DNA of 64,000 nt, taken from BOKV01 sp041397525 (GTDB lineage Bacteria; Pseudomonadota; Alphaproteobacteria; Rhizobiales; Rhizobiaceae). The stretch covers positions 62,001 through 126,000 of the forward strand of contig JAWKWL010000005.1 in assembly GCA_041397525.1 (NCBI GenBank), read 5' to 3'. How positions within the stretch are numbered: the stretch's first letter is position 1; the number at the start of each line of letters is the position of its first letter. The notes under the pieces were generated by a model. That model searched no databases. It had not been told where the DNA came from and saw nothing but the letters and a program-made list of their open reading frames with translations. The translations under genes and the position numbers were made by a program. Below are positions 24,816 through 34,543 of the stretch, piece after piece.

Positions 24816-24841
24816 GCCCCGGAACATTTGCGTTCCGGGGC
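24816..24841 (-). terminator. Terminator of the PleC-like gene (minus strand)
   Basis: A perfect 10-bp GC-rich stem (GCCCCGGAAC with GTTCCGGGGC, loop ATTTGC). On the minus strand it is followed by a T-run (complement of 24808-24814), as in a factor-independent terminator for the kinase gene ending at 24876. It may also serve the convergent EF-hand gene on the plus strand, though there it lacks a T-run. Confidence 0.8.
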
Positions 24842-24875
24842 TTCCAGTCCTGGCAGGGAAGTTGTAGTCCTATGA

Positions 24876-27281
24876 TCAGTCGGATATTGGCAGCAGTTCG
24901 GCCTTGAACTGGTTTTCAGGTGCGCATGTGGCGCTACCGTCATGGCGCAGTGGCAGGCGCAGGGATACGATGGTGCCCTGACCCTCTCGCGAACGGATTT
25001 TCATCGCGCCGCCATGCAACTCGGTCAGCGATCGTGAAATTGCCAGTCCAAGTCCCGATCCCTTGTGGCTCTTGGTAAACTGGTTCTGGACCTGTTCGAA
25101 CGGACGGCCGAGCTTTTTCAGGTCTGTGCGTGAGATGCCCACGCCCTTGTCCTCGATGGAGATCGTGACGCAGCCTGAAACCTTGCGGGCGCGAACGAAG
25201 ACCCTGCCGCCTTCCCTGGAAAACTTGACGGCATTGGAAAGCAGGTTGATCAGGATCTGTTTTGTCGCGCGCCTGTCCGCCTCAAGCTTGATGCCCGGTG
25301 CCACTTCATCGATGATCTCGATATTGCTGTCTTCGGACTGGAACGCCATGATGCGCAGCGTTTCGTCGAGGATCTCATTGAGGCTTACTGTCTCGAAATC
25401 CAGACTGAAACGACCGGCCTCGATCTTCGACATGTCGAGGATGTCATTGATGACGCCGAGCAGGAATGAGCCGCTCTGGTTGATATCGCGACAATATTCC
25501 TTGTACTTCGCCGAGCCGAGTTCACCGAACATGCCGGTATGCATGATTTCGGAAAAGCCGATCACGGCATTGAGCGGTGTGCGCAGCTCGTGACTGATAT
25601 TGGCCAGGAATTCGGACTTGATCCGGTTGGCCGCCTCCGCGCGGTTTTTCTCGACTGCATATTTTTCGGCCATGTCGGAGAGTTGTTGCGCCTGGATTTC
25701 CAGCTTCTGTTGCGAGGTGCGCAGGTCCTCGATCGTCGCCATCAGCCGCCGCTCAGAGTCAATCAGCCGCCGCTCATGGCTCTTGATGGTGGTGATGTCG
25801 GTACCCACCGATACAAACCCGCCATCTTTCGTGCGACGCTCATTGATCTGCAGCCAGCGGTTGTCCTCTAGTTGCGCTTCCATGCTTCGGGCACCTTCTT
25901 CGCCTGGAAGATGCGAGATCAGCTGGTTGCGCACCATCGGTGTGCGCGCTGCATCCATGACCTCGTCATAGGTCATGCCGACTCGGGCGTTTTCCTGAGC
26001 CAAGCCATGCAGTTGCTGGAATTTCGAATTGCTCATGACCAGCCGTTTTTCGCTGTCCCACAACACGAAAGCCTCGGAGAGGTTTTCAATCGCATCACGC
26101 AGCCTCATGTCATGCTGCATGTTTTGTTGCTTGACCGCCTGTTCCTCGGAAATGTCGACGATAATGCCGATCAGGTGCGGCTCGCCATTGAGGTTCTCTA
26201 CGACTTGAGCACGGGCACGCAACCAGACCCAATGCCCGTCGCTATGCTGCATCCTGAACGCCTGGTCGATGAACGGACGTTTTTCGACCAGTACCTGGTT
26301 GGCAAGCGCATAGAGGTCGGTGTCTTCGGGATGGACAAGCCCGGTAACCTCGCTGAAACCCAGCATTTCGTCACGCGGGTTCATCCCCAGCAGGCCGAAC
26401 ATGGATCGCGACCAGTAGAATTTGCCGCGCGACAGGTCCCAGTCCCAGAGCGCTGCGCGACCGCGCGACAACGCGGTGTCGAAGCGGTTCTGGATCACCT
26501 TGGTGATTTCATCAGCTTCCTGCGCCCGCGCGGCCTGAGCGAAATAGGCATAAAGGATCACCAGCAATATGCTGGATGTGCCTACATAAAGGCTGACATT
26601 GAGCGCAACCGTCTTTTGCCATGCGCCATAGATTTCGGATCGCGGCTGTATCAGTGTCACCCCGCCAAGTGGTGCTTGCAAAATCCGGTGAACCGCCAAC
26701 GCCCTGGTTCCGTCGGAAAGTGTCACCGAACGGGTTTCGGCAGAGCGTCCGAATGTGGTCAGCAAAAGCGTGTCGTCGACCAAGCGATCAAGGGGCAGGT
26801 TGATGCGGGCGGCAAAATATGGCGCTGTCGCGATAATCCGGCCCTCGACATTGGTCACGATCGCTTCCCGGCCATTGCGCAGGAACCGCGAAGGCACGGC
26901 ATCGGAAAGGATGTTCTGGATTGCCATCGCATTGGCTTGTTCACTCAACGTGTCAGCCGGGATGCTGGCACTTCTGGCGTCAAGCCTGTCGGCGATCATT
27001 TCGGCGATGAAGTTGAGTTCGATTTCTGCCGATATCTGCAACTGGTCAGCCTGTGTCGAAAGTGACATCCAGCGGGCGAAGCCGACAATCGCCAGGAACA
27101 AGACGATCAGGAACGGCACGAAACGCCGCATGACCGATTCGGAGCTGAGCAGGTTTTCATAGGCGGGATGGCTCAGCAGTCGCGCATATCCACCAACGCG
27201 GGACGCCCTCGCCTCCCTGCCAAAAAGGCCGCCAAGAATCGCTGTGCGTGATCGCACACGCCTGGCTTGCGCCTGCGCCAT
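24876..27281 (-). CDS. pleC: PAS-domain sensor histidine kinase, PleC-like
   Basis: An 801-residue kinase. Membrane helices at about 50-68 and 227-247 enclose a periplasmic domain; two PAS domains (about 270-375 and 395-495) and a coiled coil lead to HisKA with LANISHELRTPLNAVIGFSEI near residue 560, then HATPase with NLLSNAVKFS and GSGLGLAISRSL. The segment GVINDILDMSKIEAGRF is typical of PleC/DivJ kinases. In Sinorhizobium pleC lies beside glnE as here. PleC acts on DivK and PleD in the cell-cycle pathway. The ATG at 27281 is preceded by GAGGAG, better than an earlier in-frame start at 27320. Confidence 0.8.
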   Translation of the reverse strand: MAQAQARRVRSRTAILGGLFGREARASRVGGYARLLSHPAYENLLSSESVMRRFVPFLIVLFLAIVGFARWMSLSTQADQLQISAEIELNFIAEMIADRLDARSASIPADTLSEQANAMAIQNILSDAVPSRFLRNGREAIVTNVEGRIIATAPYFAARINLPLDRLVDDTLLLTTFGRSAETRSVTLSDGTRALAVHRILQAPLGGVTLIQPRSEIYGAWQKTVALNVSLYVGTSSILLVILYAYFAQAARAQEADEITKVIQNRFDTALSRGRAALWDWDLSRGKFYWSRSMFGLLGMNPRDEMLGFSEVTGLVHPEDTDLYALANQVLVEKRPFIDQAFRMQHSDGHWVWLRARAQVVENLNGEPHLIGIIVDISEEQAVKQQNMQHDMRLRDAIENLSEAFVLWDSEKRLVMSNSKFQQLHGLAQENARVGMTYDEVMDAARTPMVRNQLISHLPGEEGARSMEAQLEDNRWLQINERRTKDGGFVSVGTDITTIKSHERRLIDSERRLMATIEDLRTSQQKLEIQAQQLSDMAEKYAVEKNRAEAANRIKSEFLANISHELRTPLNAVIGFSEIMHTGMFGELGSAKYKEYCRDINQSGSFLLGVINDILDMSKIEAGRFSLDFETVSLNEILDETLRIMAFQSEDSNIEIIDEVAPGIKLEADRRATKQILINLLSNAVKFSREGGRVFVRARKVSGCVTISIEDKGVGISRTDLKKLGRPFEQVQNQFTKSHKGSGLGLAISRSLTELHGGAMKIRSREGQGTIVSLRLPLRHDGSATCAPENQFKAELLPISD

Positions 27282-27396
27282 CCTGGCCTCCTCGATTTGC
27301 CGCCTGCCCCGATCCGGCAATACCGCATAACCGAATCACTTCCATTTGAATCGCATCGAATCAGCTTGTCCAGAGTCCGGGCTAACAAAAATGAAA

Positions 27397-27429
27397 AGAG
27401 GCAAAATGCGATTTCCACATTTTGCCTCT
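27397..27429 (-). terminator. Terminator of pepN (minus strand)
   Basis: A perfect 12-bp stem (AGAGGCAAAATG with CATTTTGCCTCT, nine-base loop) lies 25 bases beyond the pepN stop. On the minus strand it is followed by T-rich sequence (complement of 27385-27396). It separates pepN from the kinase gene downstream on the same strand. Confidence 0.85.
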
Positions 27430-27453
27430 CGATCATTGTCTTTCAGGCGGTTT

Positions 27454-30111
27454 TCAAGTGTCGGCGAGTATCCTGTCGAGGATGTCTTTCGTGTCGCGTG
27501 AAAGCGCATTGCCTGACTGAAGGGACTTCATGGCCGCCTGAGCCAACTTGCGCCGGCCCGGCTCCAGCATCCGCCACGACCGGAATGCCGTCATCAGCCT
27601 GGCTGCGACCTGCGGATTGATCGTATCGATTTCGGCGATCTTCGCGCAAACAAGCTCATAGCCCTCACCGCTGGCAGCGTTGAACCCGGTCGCATTGGCA
27701 GTCGCAAACATCCCGATCAGCGAGCGTACCCGGTTCGGATTGCGGATCGAGAATGCAGGATGCTTCATCAGTGTCTTCATGCGTGCAGCAGGCTTGGGGC
27801 CATGTGCCATCGCCTGGACAGAGAACCACTTGTCCATGACAAGCGGATTGTCACCGTGGCGCGCTTCGAAGGCTTCGAGCGCCTTCGCTGCTGCGCCACG
27901 CGATGCATGTAATTGCACGATCCGGCTCAGTGCGGCAAACCGGTCATTCATGTTGTCGGCAGTTTCAAACTGCGCAATGCTGTCGGCTTCTGCGGCAGAA
28001 CTTCCCGACATGACTCCGAAAGAGAGCAGCAGGTTGTTGAGGCTGCGTTTGCCAGCGTCCCTGGCCTGTGGCGAATAAGGCGCTGGCGTTGCGAGTTCAT
28101 CCTTTAGCGCGATGCGGACCGCTTCCAAGGATTTGCCGAGCATCTCCCCCAGCGCAGAGCGCGCGCGCCGAATGGCATCGGGGTCCACGTTTCGCCCGAT
28201 TGCCTGCGCGATTTCACCTTCGACCGGCAGCCCGATTGCCATGGCACTGTATGCGGGCTCCAACGATGCGTCACCGGCAATTGCGACCGCCGCTTCCACG
28301 AGCTTGGGATCATATTGCGGAGCCTTGCCGCGCGCGAGGGCCCTTGCACCGGCAATGAGCTGTCGCATCGCGAATTCCTGCCAGGCCTGCCAACGGTTGA
28401 AGGGATCATCGTCACAGGCAGCAAGCAGCGCCAGATCCAACTTCGATTGCGAAAAGTCGATGACGACAGGCGCTGTGAAGCCTCGATTGACCGAGACGGC
28501 CGGGCGTTCGGTGATGCCAGTAAACACGATCCGGTGGTTTGCCTTGCGCAGGTGAAACAACTCGCCGTCATTGTCAGCGCCGCTCGCAGCCTTTGCCACC
28601 ATGCGTTCGCCTCTGGAATTGAACAGCGCGATGCGCAGCGGAATATGCATTGGTTTCTTGCGCGCCTGGCCAGGCGTTGGTGCCAGCGTCTGCTCGATTT
28701 CGAGCGTCAGGGTGGCTTTCACCTTGTCATGTGTTGCCGAGACAGGGACATGCGGTGTTCCGGCCTGTGAATACCACAGCGCAAACTGGCTCAGGTCAGT
28801 CTTGCCAGCATCCTCGAAGCATTTGATGAATCGCTCGATGGTCGCAGCTTCACCGTCATGCCGTTTGAAATAAAGGTCCATGCCCTTGCGGAATGCCTTT
28901 GGCCCGAGGATCGTCGCGATCATGCGCACGACTTCCGCGCCCTTTTCATAGACGGTTGCCGTATAAAAATTGTTGATCTCGCGATAGGCTTCCGGACGCA
29001 CGGGATGTGCCAGCGGCCCGGCATCCTCGGGGAACTGTGCTGCCCGCAACTGCCGCACATCGCCGATGCGCTCGACTGGGCGCGAACGCTCATCTGCGGA
29101 GAACTCCTGGTCGCGATAGACCGTCAACCCTTCCTTGAGGCAGAGCTGGAACCAGTCGCGGCAGGTAATGCGGTTACCGGTCCAGTTGTGAAAATACTCA
29201 TGCGCGATGATAGCCTCGATATTTCCGTAATCGGCATCGGTTGCAGTATCGGCATCCGCCAGCACATATTTGTCGTTGAAGACGTTGAGGCCCTTGTTCT
29301 CCATCGCACCCATGTTGAAATCCGACACGGCTACAATGTTGAAGACATCAAGATCATATTCGCGACCAAACACCCGCTCGTCCCATTGCATGGACCGGAT
29401 GAGCGAATCCATCGCCCATGCTGCCTTGTCGCCCTTGCCCTTCTCGACAAAGATGCCGAGTTTCACCTTGCGGCCGGACATCGTGGTGAAGTCGTCATGC
29501 ACCACCTCGAGGTCACCGGCAACCAGCGCAAACAGGTAGGATGGCTTTGGATGCGGATCATGCCACACCGCGAAATGCCTGCCGCCGTCAAGTTTGCCGG
29601 TTTCGATCAGGTTGCCATTGCCCAAGAGGACAGGATTGTCCTTGCTGTCGGCTTCCATGCGCACGGTATAAACGGCCATGACATCGGGCCGGTCCTGGAA
29701 ATAGGTAATGCGGCGAAAGCCTTCCGCCTCGCATTGCGTGCAATAATTGCCACCGGTGCGGTAAAGCCCCATCAGTCGTGAATTGGCAGTCGGGTTTATG
29801 GCCGTCACGATTTCAAGCGTGAATTTGCGCGTGGCAGGCGGTTTGCGCAGGACTAGCCGGTCAGGCGTCGCAGAGAAATCCTTCGGCGCAACCGGCTTGC
29901 CGTCGATGCTGACGGATACCGCCTGCAGTCCGTCGCCATCCAGTTTCAGCGGCGTGCCTGCCGGCGTTTCCCTGGCGCGTTCATAGGTAACGCTTGAGGA
30001 GATTATGGTATTTTCAGGTTCAAGGCGGAAGTCCAGCACAACCGTTTTGGCGCGATAGGCAGGTGGCGCATAGTCCTTCAACTTCACGAGCTGGCCATGG
30101 TCGGTTCTCAA
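27454..30111 (-). CDS. pepN: Aminopeptidase N (M1 zinc metallopeptidase)
   Basis: An 885-residue M1 aminopeptidase. The substrate motif GAMENKGLNVFND is near residue 266 and the zinc site HEYFHNWTGNR near 303, with the third ligand Glu in LKEGLTVYRDQEF about 20 residues on. Length agrees with E. coli PepN (870). It removes N-terminal residues from peptides in the cytosol. The start is TTG at 30111 (RTDHGQLVKLKDYAPP matches the family start), with AGGA about 12 bases upstream. Transcribed away from pgi, sharing a 144-base intergenic region. Confidence 0.95.
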   Translation of the reverse strand: MRTDHGQLVKLKDYAPPAYRAKTVVLDFRLEPENTIISSSVTYERARETPAGTPLKLDGDGLQAVSVSIDGKPVAPKDFSATPDRLVLRKPPATRKFTLEIVTAINPTANSRLMGLYRTGGNYCTQCEAEGFRRITYFQDRPDVMAVYTVRMEADSKDNPVLLGNGNLIETGKLDGGRHFAVWHDPHPKPSYLFALVAGDLEVVHDDFTTMSGRKVKLGIFVEKGKGDKAAWAMDSLIRSMQWDERVFGREYDLDVFNIVAVSDFNMGAMENKGLNVFNDKYVLADADTATDADYGNIEAIIAHEYFHNWTGNRITCRDWFQLCLKEGLTVYRDQEFSADERSRPVERIGDVRQLRAAQFPEDAGPLAHPVRPEAYREINNFYTATVYEKGAEVVRMIATILGPKAFRKGMDLYFKRHDGEAATIERFIKCFEDAGKTDLSQFALWYSQAGTPHVPVSATHDKVKATLTLEIEQTLAPTPGQARKKPMHIPLRIALFNSRGERMVAKAASGADNDGELFHLRKANHRIVFTGITERPAVSVNRGFTAPVVIDFSQSKLDLALLAACDDDPFNRWQAWQEFAMRQLIAGARALARGKAPQYDPKLVEAAVAIAGDASLEPAYSAMAIGLPVEGEIAQAIGRNVDPDAIRRARSALGEMLGKSLEAVRIALKDELATPAPYSPQARDAGKRSLNNLLLSFGVMSGSSAAEADSIAQFETADNMNDRFAALSRIVQLHASRGAAAKALEAFEARHGDNPLVMDKWFSVQAMAHGPKPAARMKTLMKHPAFSIRNPNRVRSLIGMFATANATGFNAASGEGYELVCAKIAEIDTINPQVAARLMTAFRSWRMLEPGRRKLAQAAMKSLQSGNALSRDTKDILDRILADT

Positions 30112-30255
30112 ACTTTTTTCTTTCCTGTAAATCTGCCAATCTCAGGCATCACGATTCTTCTGTTTCCGGCATATAGACCCGCCTGATCATTTTGCCAACA
30201 AATACGCAAAGGCAACATGACTGCCTTATGGCATGTCAACTCCCGGGGATTTCCA

Positions 30256-31890
30256 ATGACCAGCCATGATCCAGCTCGCGCAATCGCGAAACTCGCACCG
30301 CATCAAAAGCGCCTCGCTGGCGTGCACATGCGCGACCAGTTTGCCGGTGACGCAAAACGGTTTTCAAGGTTTTCTGCAAGCCTTGACGATTTGCTCCTCG
30401 ATTATTCCAAGAACAGGATCGACGGCGAAGCTTTTGCGGCACTCGTTGAACTTGCCCGCGAGGCCGGAGTCGAGGAAAAGCGCGGCGCGATGTTTGCCGG
30501 TGAGCCGATCAATTCGACTGAAGGCAGGGCAGTGTTGCACACCGCCTTGCGCAACCGTTCGACTGATCCCGTCTATGTTGACGGCAAGGATGTCATGCCG
30601 GGAATACGCAAGGTGCTTGCCGCCATGCGCCGCTTCGCCAATGCCGTTCGCAATGGCAAATATGCAGTCAGTGGCGGCGCGATAACCGATGTCGTCAATA
30701 TCGGCATAGGCGGTTCCGACCTTGGTCCGGCAATGGCGGTACGCGCACTGTCGCCTTATGCAAAGGGCCCGCGACTGCATTTCGTATCCAATGTGGATGG
30801 CGCTGATATCGGCGACTGCCTCAAGGGCCTTGATCCGTGCACTACACTTTTCATTATCGCATCAAAGACCTTCACCACGGCTGAAACCATGGCCAATGCC
30901 GCGACTGCGCAGGCCTGGGTGGCAAAGGCTGTCGGCAGCAAGAAGGCCGGCGCGCATTTTGCAGCCCTTTCGACCAATCTGGAAGCGACGCGGAAATTCG
31001 GTATCTCCGACGAGCGCACTTTCGGTTTCTGGGACTGGGTCGGTGGGCGCTATTCGATCTGGTCAGCAATCGGCCTGTCGTTGATGATTGCCATTGGCCC
31101 CCGCAATTTCGATGCCTTCCTTGATGGTGGCTACAGCATTGACCGGCATTTCCGCTCCGCTCCCATCGAGAAGAACCTGCCGGTGATTCTGGCATTGATC
31201 GGGATCTGGAACCGCAATGCGCTGGGCTATGGCGGTCACGCCGTTCTTCCCTATGACAACCGGTTGTCACGCTTTCCTGCCTATTTGCAACAACTCGATA
31301 TGGAATCGAACGGAAAGCATGTCACGCTAGCAGGCAAGCAAGTCCGCTGGGCAACAGGCCCGCTGGTCTGGGGCGAACCGGGCACCAACGGCCAGCACGC
31401 ATTTTATCAACTGATCCATCAGGGCACCGACATCATTCCGTGTGATTTCCTGCTTGCAGCCGAGCCACAGGAAAAGCTGGGCAATCATCATGTCATGCTG
31501 ACAGCAAATTGCCTCGCGCAATCCGAGGCCCTGATGAAGGGCAAGACGCTTGCAGAGGCAACAGCAGAACTCACGGCGAGGGGAATGGACGTGGCCAGTG
31601 CACGCTCGCTTGCACCGCACAAGGTGTTTGAAGGCAACCGTCCGTCCAACACCTTGCTTTACAAGAAACTGGATCCGTTCACGCTTGGTCGCCTGATTGC
31701 ACTTTATGAGCACAAGGTCTTTGTCCAGGGCGTGATCTGGAACGTAAATTCCTATGACCAGTGGGGGGTGGAGCTCGGCAAGGTTCTGGCGGTCGAGATC
31801 GAACCGGCACTTGCAACCGGCAAGGTCGCGCCCGGAAAAGACGCTTCAACAAAGGGCCTGGTTTCGCATTGGCGCAAGCTGCGCGGCTGA
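30256..31890 (+). CDS. pgi: Glucose-6-phosphate isomerase
   Basis: A 544-residue phosphoglucose isomerase that interconverts glucose 6-phosphate and fructose 6-phosphate. The phosphate-binding SKTFTTAET is near residue 203, the signature GGRYSIWSAIGL near 264, and active-site His in GTNGQHAFYQL near 376. The C-terminal GNRPSNTLLYKKLDPFTLG is also diagnostic. ATG 30256 with GGGGAT 8 bases upstream is preferred to an in-frame start at 30217. Convergent with the EamA transporter, 7 bases between stops. Confidence 0.97.
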   Translation: MTSHDPARAIAKLAPHQKRLAGVHMRDQFAGDAKRFSRFSASLDDLLLDYSKNRIDGEAFAALVELAREAGVEEKRGAMFAGEPINSTEGRAVLHTALRNRSTDPVYVDGKDVMPGIRKVLAAMRRFANAVRNGKYAVSGGAITDVVNIGIGGSDLGPAMAVRALSPYAKGPRLHFVSNVDGADIGDCLKGLDPCTTLFIIASKTFTTAETMANAATAQAWVAKAVGSKKAGAHFAALSTNLEATRKFGISDERTFGFWDWVGGRYSIWSAIGLSLMIAIGPRNFDAFLDGGYSIDRHFRSAPIEKNLPVILALIGIWNRNALGYGGHAVLPYDNRLSRFPAYLQQLDMESNGKHVTLAGKQVRWATGPLVWGEPGTNGQHAFYQLIHQGTDIIPCDFLLAAEPQEKLGNHHVMLTANCLAQSEALMKGKTLAEATAELTARGMDVASARSLAPHKVFEGNRPSNTLLYKKLDPFTLGRLIALYEHKVFVQGVIWNVNSYDQWGVELGKVLAVEIEPALATGKVAPGKDASTKGLVSHWRKLRG

Positions 31891-31897
31891 CTTTCCG

Positions 31898-32830
31898 TCA
31901 ATGCGGCACGTGGCTTCGCACCTGCGGGTGCGAGGTCATCTCCTTCTTCACCCGGGTCTCGCGGTGAATGGTGTAGATTGACGCGGCAACAATCACGCCC
32001 GCTCCGATCCATGTATGAATGCCGGGTAGTGCTGCAAAGAAAAACCAGCCAAACAGGGTGGCATAAAGCAGGCGCACATAGTCGAGCGATGCCATGACAC
32101 TGGCTTCGCCGAAACGGTATGCCATGATGTTCAGCATCTGCGCGACATAGGATATTCCGCCCATCAGCAGAAGCAGCAGCCATTCATGTGGCGTTGGCCA
32201 TTGCCAGAACCAGATACCGGGGCCTGCCATGGCAATGCCGATGCCCAGCGCCTGCCATGTCAGGATCGTTGTATTCGATTCAGTGCGCGACATAAGCCGG
32301 ATGATAACCATCACAATGCCTGCGCCTGCGGCTCCGGCCAAACCCATGAGACCGTAGTAGGAAAAACCCTCCGTTCCCGGTTTCAGCATGATCATCACCC
32401 CGACAAAACCAGCCGCGACAGCGGCCCAGCGGCGTGGTCCCACAGCTTCGGCCAGGATGATTGTTGCAAAGATCGGAACGAAGAAGCTTTTGGCAAAACC
32501 AATGGCAGTGGCCTCGGCGAGCGGCAGGTGGATAACGGATGTAAAGCCGAACATCATTGCGCAAAGCGCGAAGGCGATGCGGGTCAGCTGCAGGCCCGGA
32601 CGGTTGGTGCGCAAGACGCCTGGAAACCCTTTGAGGATCATCGGCAGCACAATCGTTGTCATCACCATCTGCCGGACAAACAATATTTGCGTGACATGCA
32701 GGCGCTCGCCAAGGAGTTTCACTAACAATGTCATGACCGAGAAGAACAAAGCCGCCATCATCAATACGGCAGCGCCCTTGGCATTGTCCGGCAACGCCTT
32801 GATGCGATGGATGGTCGTGGACAGGGGCAT
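31898..32830 (-). CDS. EamA/DMT-family transporter
   Basis: A 310-residue membrane protein with about ten hydrophobic helices and two EamA repeats (AAVLMMAALFFSVMTLLVKLL at the start of the first; AGAAGAGIVMVIIRLMSRTE in the second). The family exports metabolites such as amino acids or S-adenosylmethionine; the substrate cannot be told here. The ATG at 32830 gives the normal family length; an in-frame start up to 33010 would add a soluble tail overlapping the divergent aldehyde dehydrogenase. The intergenic region of 163 bases should carry both promoters. Confidence 0.85.
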   Translation of the reverse strand: MPLSTTIHRIKALPDNAKGAAVLMMAALFFSVMTLLVKLLGERLHVTQILFVRQMVMTTIVLPMILKGFPGVLRTNRPGLQLTRIAFALCAMMFGFTSVIHLPLAEATAIGFAKSFFVPIFATIILAEAVGPRRWAAVAAGFVGVMIMLKPGTEGFSYYGLMGLAGAAGAGIVMVIIRLMSRTESNTTILTWQALGIGIAMAGPGIWFWQWPTPHEWLLLLLMGGISYVAQMLNIMAYRFGEASVMASLDYVRLLYATLFGWFFFAALPGIHTWIGAGVIVAASIYTIHRETRVKKEMTSHPQVRSHVPH

Positions 32831-32993
32831 GAAGAATCTTCTTGCGCGAGCGATGGTGCAAATCTGGGTAGCGGGCATTGCTGCGGACGTCAAATGGCGC
32901 AATTTCAACGCCAATATCCGCATTTGATCGTGACGCCACCGGCATGCCGCTGTAGTGTTGCCCAACACTGGGTGCGAAACCGGAACTACGGGA

Positions 32994-34436
32994 ATGGCAA
33001 TGATTATCAAACGCGAATTTTACATCGATGGCAAATGGGTAGCGCCGAGCGTGGCAAGGGATTTGGAGGTTATTGATCCCGCCACCGAAGAAGCCTGTGC
33101 CGTGATTTCGCTGGGTTCACCGGCCGATGTCGACAAGGCTGTTGCTGCCGCACGCAGGGCATTCGGCAAATGGAGCGCCACGCCACTTGCCGAGCGCGTC
33201 GCCCTGCTCGAAAAACTGTTGGAAATCATGAAGCGTCGCAATGCCGACATGGGCGAGGCGATTTCGCTTGAAATGGGCGCGCCTATCGATTTCGCAATTT
33301 CTGGCCAGGCGACGTGTGGCCCCTGGCACCTTGAAGGGTTCCTCAAGGCACTCAAGGATCTCCACTGGGAATATCCTTTCACACCAAAGGGCGAGCGCAT
33401 CGTGCGCGAACCGGTTGGTGTCTGCGGCCTGATCACACCTTGGAACTGGCCGATCAACCAGATCGCACTGAAGGTTCTGCCGGCAATCGCGACCGGTTGC
33501 ACCTGCGTTCTCAAGCCATCCGAAATTGCGCCGCTGTCGGCCATCGTTTTCACCGAGATGATGGACGAGGCCGGTTTCCCCGCCGGCGTCTACAACATGG
33601 TCAATGGTGATGGTATTGGCGTCGGTTCGGCCATGTCCGCCCATCCCGATATCGACATGATGTCGTTCACCGGTTCAACGCGCGCCGGTATCCTGGTCTC
33701 GCAGGCATCGGCCCCGACCATCAAGCGGGTCACACTCGAACTCGGTGGCAAGTCGCCGAACCTGGTATTTGCTGACGCTGATCTCGACAAGGCGATCCGC
33801 AAAGGCGTCACCCATTGCATGGAAAATACGGGCCAGTCGTGCAATGCGCCTACGCGCATGCTGGTCGAGCGCAAGGTCTATGACGAGGCAGTCGATTTGG
33901 CGGCCAAACATGGGAGCGCCGTCAAGGTCGGCAATCCGCGCGAACACGGCGACCATATCGGGCCGCTGGTCTCTCAAATGCAATATGACAAGGTGCAGGA
34001 ACTCATCGAAGCCGGAATTGGCGAAGGTGCCCGCGTCGTGATCGGTGGTACCGGCCGCCCCGAAGGCTTCAACCGCGGATATTTCGTGCGCCCCACCATC
34101 TTTGCTGATGTCAACAATTCCATGCGCATTGCCCGCGAGGAAGTGTTCGGTCCGGTACTGGCAATGATTCCCTTCGAGGACGAGGAAGAGGCAATTGCCA
34201 TTGCCAATGACACGCCATATGGCCTCGCCGCCTATGTACAGACCGGTGACGCCGCGAAGGGCGAACGCGTTGCACGCGCGCTCCGCGCCGGCATGGTCCG
34301 GATCAACGGCGCAGGACTTTCCATGGGCCACCCCTTTGGTGGCTACAAGCATTCGGGCATAGGTCGCGAAGGCGGTGTCTTCGGCATTGAGGATTTCCTC
34401 GAAACCAAGATTATCAGTGGCCTCGCGCGGAACTGA
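32994..34436 (+). CDS. NAD(P)-dependent aldehyde dehydrogenase
   Basis: A 480-residue ALDH-superfamily enzyme oxidising an aldehyde to the acid. The general base Glu is in ELGGKSPNLVFADAD near residue 249 and the catalytic Cys in NTGQSCNAPTR near 282; TPWNWPINQ near 147 binds the cofactor. The FGGYKHSGIGREGG end is standard. The substrate is unknown. ATG 32994 and ATG 33000 are both possible. It is 107 bases upstream of a molybdenum hydroxylase large subunit on the same strand, so the two may work on related aldehydes. Confidence 0.92.
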   Translation: MAMIIKREFYIDGKWVAPSVARDLEVIDPATEEACAVISLGSPADVDKAVAAARRAFGKWSATPLAERVALLEKLLEIMKRRNADMGEAISLEMGAPIDFAISGQATCGPWHLEGFLKALKDLHWEYPFTPKGERIVREPVGVCGLITPWNWPINQIALKVLPAIATGCTCVLKPSEIAPLSAIVFTEMMDEAGFPAGVYNMVNGDGIGVGSAMSAHPDIDMMSFTGSTRAGILVSQASAPTIKRVTLELGGKSPNLVFADADLDKAIRKGVTHCMENTGQSCNAPTRMLVERKVYDEAVDLAAKHGSAVKVGNPREHGDHIGPLVSQMQYDKVQELIEAGIGEGARVVIGGTGRPEGFNRGYFVRPTIFADVNNSMRIAREEVFGPVLAMIPFEDEEEAIAIANDTPYGLAAYVQTGDAAKGERVARALRAGMVRINGAGLSMGHPFGGYKHSGIGREGGVFGIEDFLETKIISGLARN

Positions 34437-34543
34437 TCGCTACATTGCCGTGATGCAAATCGCGCACTATAACCGACAGGCCGAACCGGCATCTTCGGAT
34501 GCCGGTCGATCCTCCCCGCATAACTGACCACCGGGAAATCATC

